Below, piece after piece: positions 7,069 to 11,866 of a stretch of 11,866 bases of DNA. Both the position numbers and the translations under genes were made by a program. The stretch's first letter is position 1. Every line of letters starts with the position of its first letter. Location of the stretch: assembly GCA_963582345.1 (NCBI GenBank), contig CAUZSN010000088.1:1-11866 (forward strand), given 5' to 3'. The notes under the pieces are model-generated. The model did no database searches and was not told where the DNA came from. It was given only the letters and a program-made list of their open reading frames with translations. The DNA comes from CAUZSN01 sp963582345 (GTDB lineage: Bacteria; Planctomycetota; Planctomycetia; Planctomycetales; Planctomycetaceae).

Positions 7069-7761
7069 ATGGAAACCACACTCCATCGACAACTGAAAGC
7101 TATTTACTCGGACGACGTGGCTCAAGAGGAAGTCACTGTCGAACGTTATCGAATCGATGTGGTTGGCAAAGACCGGCTGATCGAGATCCAGTACGGTTCG
7201 TTAGGTGCCATACGCAACAAGGTGCGCCGTTTACTAATGAGTCATCGAGTTCTGGTCGTCAAACCATTAGCGGCCCGCAAGTTTCTTGTCGTCCGTAAGC
7301 GAAAGGGAGGCCGGATCAAATCATCGCGATACAGTCCTGCTCGTAAAACGTACCACGCTCTATTTGATGATCTGGTCCACTTCGTTGATGTGTTTCCTCA
7401 CCCACTGCTGACATTGGAGGTGGTGCTGACTGAGCAGGAAGAACACCGGGTTTCCGTACCACGACGTCGCTGGCGCAGCAAAGGGTATCGTGTCGAAGAC
7501 CGCAGCCTACGAGCGATTCATGGCCACCTAAAATTACAATCCGCTACTGATTTGATTTCCATGCTGCCGGCAACATTGGCTAATGTGAATCGTCGTGCCC
7601 ATTTCTCGACTGAGGATATCTCACGCGAAGTAGGAATTCCGCGCTCGTTGGCTCAGAAGATGGCGTACTGTCTGCGGAAAACTGGAGCAACGACGATTGC
7701 CGGTAAACAGGGAAATGCAATCCTATATCGAATTTCCACGAGCGAAAATGCGGCCGCTTAA
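7069..7761 (+). CDS. PD-(D/E)XK-nuclease-like protein with probable winged-helix C-terminus, 230 aa
   Basis: I chose the ATG at 7069 because GGAG lies at 7062-7065 and METTLHRQLK is a natural N-terminus; an upstream start at 7048 would add seven residues. Residues 20-65 have the layout of a PD-(D/E)XK core: an acidic helix end (AQEE), a strand with D30 (YRIDVV), a second strand with E39-I-Q41 (RLIEIQYGS), a basic helix (AIRNKVRRLL), and a hydrophobic strand (RVLVVKPL). Gln replaces the usual Lys in E-x-K, a substitution known in some families. A basic linker (70-95, 130-140) follows. The C-terminus (about 145-222) looks like a winged helix: LRAIHGHLKL, STEDISREVGIPRSLAQKM, then a KTGATTIAGKQGNAILYRI wing. 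I believe similar proteins occur across planctomycetes, possibly as a numbered domain of unknown function, but cannot confirm this. DNA binding or cleavage is inferred. It converges on the broken ATPase gene. Confidence 0.85.
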   Translation: METTLHRQLKAIYSDDVAQEEVTVERYRIDVVGKDRLIEIQYGSLGAIRNKVRRLLMSHRVLVVKPLAARKFLVVRKRKGGRIKSSRYSPARKTYHALFDDLVHFVDVFPHPLLTLEVVLTEQEEHRVSVPRRRWRSKGYRVEDRSLRAIHGHLKLQSATDLISMLPATLANVNRRAHFSTEDISREVGIPRSLAQKMAYCLRKTGATTIAGKQGNAILYRISTSENAAA

Positions 7762-7765
7762 AGAC

Positions 7766-7812
7766 GCCGTCACGCTCTGCATAACGTGTTTTGTCACACG
7801 ATGCGCGACGGC
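7766..7812. terminator. Possible bidirectional terminator between convergent genes
   Basis: A nested structure fills the short convergent gap. The outer arms GCCGTCACGC (7766-7775) and GCGCGACGGC (7803-7812) pair with one A-C mismatch. Inside is a perfect hairpin CGTGT-TTTGTC-ACACG (7785-7800). There is no clean T-run on either side (TATTATCTTTG follows on the plus strand), so function is uncertain. Confidence 0.35.
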
Positions 7813-7836
7813 TATTATCTTTGTGACTTTGCCTTG

Positions 7837-8664
7837 CTAAGCAGGAACGACTCCAACCAACTCTTCTGATACTGCCTCAACCTGGGATCCGGAAAATACC
7901 GTCATGCCGTCAGCATACCCGACCAACAGTGCCAGATCGCAAATACGATTGATCTTACGCGGAACTCCGCCGGAAAGTTCAAATAGCTCATCCATGGCGG
8001 ATTCATCAAAGATCGGTTCTGTGATTCCGGACACCTGCAGACGATGGGCGACGTAGCGGTCTGTCTCTTCCCGAGACAGTGGTTGCAACATCGACTTGAC
8101 TGCGAGTCGCTCGTCCAGTTGAGGAATTCGTCCGACTTGGGTCAGCAGCGATCGATCGCCAACCAAAATTAACGAAAACGTGATTCTTGATTTATGTTGA
8201 TAGTTCAACAGCAATTGAAGTGCCTACAATACTTTGCTGTCTTCGATCAAGTGAGCTTCGTCAACAATGATAATGGGATGACGACCTTGCTGCGTGTGAA
8301 GCAATAGTTGTCTTTCGATCTGACGAATGGTGCGGTCCAGACCCGCTTCATGATGGCCGATGGCCGACTCCTCGGCTCCTAACTCAACGGCCAAATACGA
8401 CATCAATTCAGCTGGCGATAATTGTGGAAAGACCTAGTAGATAACGGGACCAGAATGATCCAGCAATACATGCGGCAACAGATTCACCAAATATGTTTTT
8501 CCACAACCCGTACCGCCCACAAGCAATCCCGCTCCTTTGTTATTTTCCACCAAATACCGCATTTTCAGCAGCGCCGCGTGATGCGTACGGCTGCGGAAAT
8601 AGAAATCGGGATTCGATTCATCTCCAAACAGATTGGACTGGAACTTCCAGTATTGTTCATACAA
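7837..8664 (-). pseudogene. ExeA-like AAA ATPase interrupted by two in-frame TAG codons
   Basis: A single frame of 275 codons, with no frameshift, carries a complete ExeA/GspA-type AAA ATPase. Residues 1-20 (MYEQYWKFQS) are the family N-terminus. Walker A is GGTGCGKT (50-57), Walker B is IIIVDEAH (131-138), the sensor-like strand is SLILVGD (about 165), and the C-terminal lid is GGVPRKINRICDLALL, ending EELVGVVPA. Two TAG codons break it: codon 77 (8436-8434), between SGPVIY and VFPQLSPAEL, and codon 147 (8226-8224), between DSKVL and ALQLLLNYQ. At the second the family normally has Glu, so a single GAG-to-TAG change fits. The initiator is TTG (8664), with GAGG upstream. The terminal stop (7839-7837) is also TAG. 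Because TAG ends several intact genes nearby, I call it a recently inactivated gene; read-through or recoding is less likely. Neighbours are the convergent nuclease-like gene and dapB upstream. Confidence 0.82.
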
Positions 8665-8769
8665 TCAGTTGGAAACCTCATTGTTTGTAGTACTGCCTTC
8701 AGGCGGTTCGAGGTCTGGGTCACCACCAAAACGCAGCACTGCGAACGCATGGGCGCAAAGTCGGCTCAA
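8665..8769 (-). CDS. Doubtful short reading frame just upstream of the ATPase gene
   Basis: The minus-strand frame reads LSRLCAHAFAVLRFGGD, then PDLEPPEGSTTNNEVSN, and its TGA abuts the TTG start of the ATPase gene, which would suit coupled translation. The residue mix looks protein-like. There is no ATG or GTG near the beginning; the given start is a TTG at 8769 without a clear ribosome site, and the frame stays open further upstream into dapB. It may be a tiny gene, a remnant, or chance. I do not recognise it. Otherwise I see nothing in the 190 bases between dapB and the ATPase gene. Confidence 0.15.
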   Translation of the reverse strand: MSRLCAHAFAVLRFGGDPDLEPPEGSTTNNEVSN

Positions 8770-8854
8770 CTCGATTAATCGGAAACGGCCTAGGTCGACC
8801 TTGAGCCTTTTGCAGAATTTAACGACTGGGCAAACTAGGAATTGCTGTGATGAG

Positions 8855-9655
8855 TCACAGTCCCAGCACATCGGCCATCGAATATAGACCGGGAGCCTGG
8901 CGGACCACGAATTTGGCAGCGGCCAAGGCTCCATAAGCATAGCTGTCACGAGTATGACCGCGAACAGTAAGGTTGATTGTTTCGCCCATCATGCCAAAAA
9001 CGATCGTGTGTTCGCCAACGTTGTCACCCGTGCGGAGAGCATGGTACCCAATCTGGTTGCGGGACCGTGGTCCCGGTCGCCCGTGCCGACCGTGAACGTG
9101 TTCAGTTTGGTGCATTTCTTCGGCCACAATTTTCCCGAAACAGAGGGCCGTTCCGCTTGGTGCGTCTTCCTTGAATCGATGATGACGCTCGACGATTTCC
9201 ACGTCGACGCCATCGGGCGCTGCATTCAACGCGGCAGCTGCATCCCGAACCAGTTTCATAGTCAGGTTCACCGCAAGACTCATGTTTGGTGCGAGAACGA
9301 CGGGCGTGGAATGCGCGACGCGATGGACAACCTGGCATTGATCATTGCTTAACCCGGTTGTTGCGGCCACCAAGGGGATACTCCGTTCGCGGCATACATT
9401 CGCAATTTCAATTAACCCTTCGGGTGTCGAAAAATCGATGACAACATCGACGTGCCCACTCAACTCCTTTTGCACAGAAACGCCGATTGAGCCAATCCCG
9501 ACGACTTCGCCGGCATCCTGTCCGATATTCGTACACTGGGACGCTTCCATTGCTGCGGCAACTTCCAGTTGTGGATCCTGATGTGCAAGGTCCACAATGC
9601 GCTGCCCCATTCGTCCAATAGCGCCATTTACTCCCAGGCGTATGACGTCAGCCAT
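8855..9655 (-). CDS. dapB: 4-hydroxy-tetrahydrodipicolinate reductase
   Basis: 266 residues, close to the usual 265-273. It reduces 4-hydroxy-tetrahydrodipicolinate with NAD(P)H in the diaminopimelate/lysine pathway, in the cytoplasm. The N-terminal Rossmann domain opens with GVNGAIGRMG (8-17), and the DFSTPEG (74-80), AATTG (97-101) and APNMS (122-126) loops are all present. The catalytic/substrate motif is ERHHRFKEDAPSGTA (156-170), with H158/H159, K162 and the SGT loop. The C-terminus GLYSMADVLGL is typical. The start at 9655 is supported by AGAGGA at 9667-9662, six bases upstream. A longer in-frame start at 9871 would overlap queG with unrelated residues. It follows queG by 58 bases on the same strand, so co-transcription is likely. 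Nothing appears damaged. The stop is TGA. Confidence 0.97.
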   Translation of the reverse strand: MADVIRLGVNGAIGRMGQRIVDLAHQDPQLEVAAAMEASQCTNIGQDAGEVVGIGSIGVSVQKELSGHVDVVIDFSTPEGLIEIANVCRERSIPLVAATTGLSNDQCQVVHRVAHSTPVVLAPNMSLAVNLTMKLVRDAAAALNAAPDGVDVEIVERHHRFKEDAPSGTALCFGKIVAEEMHQTEHVHGRHGRPGPRSRNQIGYHALRTGDNVGEHTIVFGMMGETINLTVRGHTRDSYAYGALAAAKFVVRQAPGLYSMADVLGL

Positions 9656-9713
9656 GTTGTATCCTCTTTGTCGTCCTAGGTTCATGAAGAACAGGGCGAA
9701 TTGTAAATCCCTT

Positions 9714-10865
9714 CTAACTTGTAAGAGCAGCCTCAAGCTCCGTCTGCACGTCGGCATTATCTTCCACTTGCAGCCGGGATTGCAACGCAGCCATCGCAGA
9801 CTCACTGCCCAGCCGCCCAAGCGCCCAGACAACAGCTCCACGAACCAACGGGTCGTCGTCATCAAGGGCATTGATTAGCACAGGGACAGCTCTGACATCG
9901 CATGAATTGCCAAGCGCAATGGCCGCATTTCGCAGCAGCCCAGCGCGGCGCGGTCGAAGAAGCGCGCTTTGGCGAAATCTGTCTCGAAATCCGTCTTCCG
10001 TCAATTCAAGCAACTTGACGATATCAAGTTCTGCAAGTCCCGGAACCGGTTGAAATGCCGACTCCTGACTGATCGGCGCCTTACGATTCCACGGACAGAC
10101 GTCCTGGCAAATGTCGCAACCAAACACCCACTGGCCGAGCCCCGCGCGAAGTTCGGACGGGATGGGAGCATCGCGTAATTCGATTGTCAGATACGAGATG
10201 CACTTCCGCGCATCCAAAACATATGGTTCAGGGAACGCGTTTGTCGGACAAGCATCCAGACACCGCGTACACGTTCCACAGTGCGACGACTCGTGCGGTT
10301 TGTCATACTCAAGTTCAACGTCGACCAAAAGCGCTGCCAGGAACAGCCAACTCCCGACACCCTTGTTGATCAACATTGTATTCTTACCGAACCATCCCAG
10401 CCCGGCCAATCGGGCAAAGTCTCGCTCCAAAAGTGGCGCCGTGTCAACGATCCCACGAGTCCGGCAATCGGGCCGCTGCGAGCGGACGAAATCGGCCAGT
10501 TGCCGCAGTTTGTCGCGCAACACGTCGTGATAATCCCGCCGACCCCAAGCGTACCGCGAAACAATTCCTTGCATCGCATCGTGCGATGGCGAGTGTTTGG
10601 TGCAATAATTAATTGCCAACATGACAACACTTTTGACGCAATCCATCACGTACCCTGGATTGTCGTACGCCGTCTCACGGCGCTTCAAATACCACATCTC
10701 GCCGGCATATCCGCGCTCAAGCCACTGCTTAAACTCGTTCAATCCAGTCGGTGTCACGGCCGGTGCAATGCCGACTAAATCGAAACCCAACTGTCTCGCT
10801 TCCGCCTTGAGTGCGTCCGAAAACACCGACTTGCCAGACGTCTTCGAACCTGTGGTTTCCGTCAT
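9714..10865 (-). CDS. queG: Epoxyqueuosine reductase with C-terminal HEAT-like repeats
   Basis: 383 residues, cytoplasmic. It catalyses the last step of tRNA queuosine synthesis, reducing epoxyqueuosine to queuosine with a cobalamin cofactor and two [4Fe-4S] clusters. The catalytic Asp region is VDTAPLLERDFA (140-151; D141 likely catalytic), and the family loop RYAWGRRDYHD is at 104-114. Ferredoxin-like cysteines are C196, C199, C202 and C206 (CGTCTRCLDACP), then C222, and C250, C253 and C257 (GCDICQDVCPWN). Residues about 305-380 form HEAT/PBS-lyase-type repeats (RAVPVLINALDDDDPLVRGA, AVVWALGRLGSESAMAALQ), a C-terminal extension known in Bacillus-type QueG. The start at 10865 has AGGAGG (10878-10873) seven bases upstream. 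It is first in the queG-dapB pair. The stop is TAG. Confidence 0.96.
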   Translation of the reverse strand: MTETTGSKTSGKSVFSDALKAEARQLGFDLVGIAPAVTPTGLNEFKQWLERGYAGEMWYLKRRETAYDNPGYVMDCVKSVVMLAINYCTKHSPSHDAMQGIVSRYAWGRRDYHDVLRDKLRQLADFVRSQRPDCRTRGIVDTAPLLERDFARLAGLGWFGKNTMLINKGVGSWLFLAALLVDVELEYDKPHESSHCGTCTRCLDACPTNAFPEPYVLDARKCISYLTIELRDAPIPSELRAGLGQWVFGCDICQDVCPWNRKAPISQESAFQPVPGLAELDIVKLLELTEDGFRDRFRQSALLRPRRAGLLRNAAIALGNSCDVRAVPVLINALDDDDPLVRGAVVWALGRLGSESAMAALQSRLQVEDNADVQTELEAALTS

Positions 10866-10872
10866 TCCTGGA

Positions 10873-10878
10873 CCTCCT
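10873..10878 (-). promoter_or_regulatory. Strong ribosome binding site of queG
   Basis: Minus-strand AGGAGG lies seven bases before the queG ATG at 10865 and fixes that start. Confidence 0.6.
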
Positions 10879-10883
10879 GCAAA

Positions 10884-10899
10884 ATGGCGTCTGCGCCAT
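10884..10899 (-). promoter_or_regulatory. Small hairpin in the queG leader
   Basis: ATGGCG-CAGA-CGCCAT (minus strand) is a perfect six-base stem with a four-base loop. It is followed by TTTT and then the queG ribosome site. This could be a weak attenuator or mRNA-stabilising structure. Further upstream a poor promoter match (CTGAAA, 17 bases, then TACACT at 10918-10913) could drive queG; both are tentative. Confidence 0.25.
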
Positions 10900-10996
10900 C
10901 CACCCGGCTGTTAGTGTACCGTGCCAATCTATCAATTTCAGTCGAGAGAATGTAGGCACAGCGAAATCGACTCTTAGACGATTTTTCTACCAAAGC

Positions 10997-11023
10997 TGAT
11001 GAACTTTTCAATATTTTTCATCA
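10997..11023. repeat. Inverted repeat in the queG / small-gene divergent region
   Basis: TGATGAA (10997-11003) and TTCATCA (11017-11023) are perfect seven-base arms separated by 13 A/T-rich bases. The stem can be extended by GC with one bulged G. It lies between the divergent genes at 10865 and 11066, so it could be an operator or part of the leader of the small gene. Confidence 0.25.
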
Positions 11024-11065
11024 GGCTTCCCGCCGAACGCGTATCATTCCAACAGAGGAAAAAAT

Positions 11066-11251
11066 ATGGAAATCTATACACCGACTCAGCGAGAAATTCT
11101 CCGCCAGTGTTTGGAAATCCAGGAGCTGTGGAATGAGAAAGAGGAGTGGAAGCGAGCTGGTTTGCGGGAGCCTCAGCAATGGTTACCGCCTGGCGTGATC
11201 CGGACAATGCGCTCACAACGTTTGCCGTCTTCCTTGAGCGAAGATGATTAA
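11066..11251 (+). CDS. Small unrecognised protein, 61 aa
   Basis: The ATG at 11066 is preceded by GAGGA (11055-11059), six bases away, in an A-rich spacer, which is a very good initiation site and the main reason to call it real. A possible -10 (TATCAT, 11042-11047) is too close to the ribosome site to be convincing. The protein is strongly charged and probably helical in its first half (REILRQCLEIQELWNEKEEW). A Pro-containing middle follows (QQWLPPGV), then an acidic C-terminus (SSLSEDD). There is no signal peptide, membrane segment or Cys pair. It is probably cytoplasmic and may bind a partner. I do not recognise the family. It is transcribed divergently from queG and ends in TAA. Confidence 0.6.
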   Translation: MEIYTPTQREILRQCLEIQELWNEKEEWKRAGLREPQQWLPPGVIRTMRSQRLPSSLSEDD

Positions 11252-11720
11252 CAGCGGACGTTTATAGGAACTTGATTGCACGAGTGGGCAAGCATGGATC
11301 AAAGCCCAACTTCGAACCTTGTTACTAAGCCTTGTCTCAAAATTTGATTGCCACCGTACATCTGAGTCTGACACGCCAGTTTTGAAGTTACGCCTTTCGG
11401 TCGCAGGGACGAAACATTTTTCTGAGCGTCGCCTCAAAGTCAAACTTTTCCACAACGACTTGAGCCTTCAAGTAAAGGCGTTTTCTAACAAAACCTTGCC
11501 ACAATCACACGATAGGCACAACTTCTAAACGCATCAGCGAAGGACAGCAAATTCTCGGTTTCCTTCGCTGACGCCTCAGGCTTCAATCAGTTTTGATACA
11601 AAACCTAGCATACAGTGCTTTGAAGCGCTTTAACTTGCACATCTCGCCAGTCGCAGCCGGAACTCAGAAATCTTGGGTGTGGGAAGAGAACGTCAAGACA
11701 TCCCTGCGCGCTAGACACTG
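11252..11720. other. Intergenic stretch without a convincing gene
   Basis: Short frames exist on both strands (for example 11319-11528 plus and 11455-11213 minus), but they lack ribosome sites and protein-like composition. No tRNA cloverleaf or rRNA-like sequence was seen. Its one clear structure is the inverted repeat at 11531-11574, listed separately. Confidence 0.5.
11531..11574. repeat. Long inverted repeat (14-base arms), possible hairpin
   Basis: GCATCAGCGAAGGA (11531-11544) and TCCTTCGCTGACGC (11561-11574) pair over 14 positions with one A-C mismatch, around a 16-base loop. The eleven innermost pairs are perfect. No T-run follows on the plus strand; on the minus strand only GTTT follows. 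It may end transcription of the small gene 280 bases upstream, stabilise a transcript, or be a dispersed element. Confidence 0.4.
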
Positions 11721-11733
11721 GGGGGGTGCAGCG

Positions 11734-11742
11734 TGTTATAAT
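11734..11742 (+). promoter_or_regulatory. Extended -10 promoter pointing out of the window
   Basis: TGTTATAAT is a perfect extended -10 (TG-N-TATAAT), at 11734-11742. A TAGACA at 11712-11717 matches the -35 consensus at five of six bases but with a 19-base spacer; an extended -10 can tolerate a weak -35. A run of seven G lies between them (about 11720-11726). Transcription would start near 11749 and run to the right. Confidence 0.55.
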
Positions 11743-11772
11743 CGCGGCACTGCGAGCTTGGATTAGTTATCG

Positions 11773-11806
11773 GAATGCAGCATTCTTCCCGCCGTCTTCC
11801 TGACGG
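11773..11806 (+). promoter_or_regulatory. Two small hairpins in the leader after the promoter
   Basis: GAATG-CAG-CATTC (11773-11785) and CCGTC-TTCCT-GACGG (11792-11806) are both perfect five-base stems within 60 bases of the predicted start. Together with the palindrome at 11838-11859 they suggest a structured 5' leader or small RNA. No known riboswitch class was recognised. Confidence 0.3.
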
Positions 11807-11837
11807 GAGAAGACTCGCCTGGTAATTCGTAAAGCCA

Positions 11838-11859
11838 AGTACCTCCTGCAGGAGGTACT
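11838..11859 (+). promoter_or_regulatory. Perfect 22-base palindrome enclosing a Shine-Dalgarno-like GGAGG
   Basis: AGTACCTCCTG is followed at once by its exact reverse complement. As RNA it would fold into a nine-base stem with a TGCA loop, pairing CCTCC with GGAGG. GGAGG (11851-11855) could be the ribosome site of a gene starting just beyond the window, in which case the hairpin would hide it. It could also be a dyad operator or a terminator stem; the window ends seven bases later. Confidence 0.45.
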
Positions 11860-11866
11860 CTCTGGT

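Noticed and set aside
7837..8664. Three separate small genes in place of one ATPase
   Set aside because: The pieces share one frame with no missing residues, and single motifs are complete only when they are joined across the TAG codons.
7837..8664. Genome-wide TAG recoding (amber reassigned to an amino acid)
   Set aside because: queG, the receiver, the RsbW-like gene and the large propeller gene all end naturally at TAG with family-typical C-termini or gene spacing.
9656..9871. 72-codon N-terminal extension of dapB
   Set aside because: The extension overlaps the end of queG and has no protein-like features; MADVIRLGVNG at 9655 is the family N-terminus and has its own ribosome site.
1..11866. 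CRISPR array, insertion sequence, tRNA or rRNA gene
   Set aside because: I saw no regularly spaced repeats, transposase motifs, terminal repeats with target duplications, cloverleaf sequences or rRNA-like blocks.

Overview
The window looks like chromosome from a planctomycete, probably a Pirellulaceae-type organism. I infer this from the gene types: two large exported PQQ-like beta-propeller proteins, a receiver-only response regulator beside an RsbW-type ATPase with a long insert, an ExeA-like AAA ATPase of the form common in that phylum, and loosely packed housekeeping genes. No database search was possible, so the assignment rests on recognised protein character.

Layout. Bases 1-6693 hold one long minus-strand gene run. 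In transcription order it is a stand-alone receiver protein (6693-6328), an RsbW/SpoIIAB-like ATPase (6303-5803), an 859-residue exported PQQ-like propeller protein (5752-3173), a 570-residue exported PQQ-like propeller protein (3132-1420), an iron-type alcohol dehydrogenase (1400-168), and an unrecognised protein that starts at 201 inside the dehydrogenase gene and leaves the window. Gaps are 19-50 bases or overlaps, so this is likely one operon. Directly upstream (about 6983-6704) lie two gene stumps: the ATP-binding end of a histidine kinase and, in another frame, the tail of an Rcp1-type response regulator. They look like the scar of a deletion in a two-component locus.

Bases 7069-7761 carry, on the plus strand, a 230-residue protein with a PD-(D/E)XK-nuclease-like N-terminus and a probable winged-helix C-terminus. 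It converges on an ExeA-like AAA ATPase gene (8664-7837, minus) that is full length in one frame but broken by two in-frame TAG codons. TAG is an ordinary stop in at least four intact genes here, so a recent pseudogene is the simplest reading.

Bases 8855-10865 are a minus-strand pair: queG (epoxyqueuosine reductase with a HEAT-like tail), then dapB (4-hydroxy-tetrahydrodipicolinate reductase). A 61-codon gene with a strong ribosome binding site follows on the plus strand (11066-11251). The last 600 bases have no convincing gene. They contain a long imperfect inverted repeat and, at the right edge, an extended -10 promoter followed by a leader with several hairpins. The last of these is a perfect 22-base palindrome that pairs a Shine-Dalgarno-like GGAGG with its own complement.

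The most interesting points are the two-amber ATPase gene, the collapsed kinase/regulator remnants, the nuclease-like protein, and the leader at the right edge.
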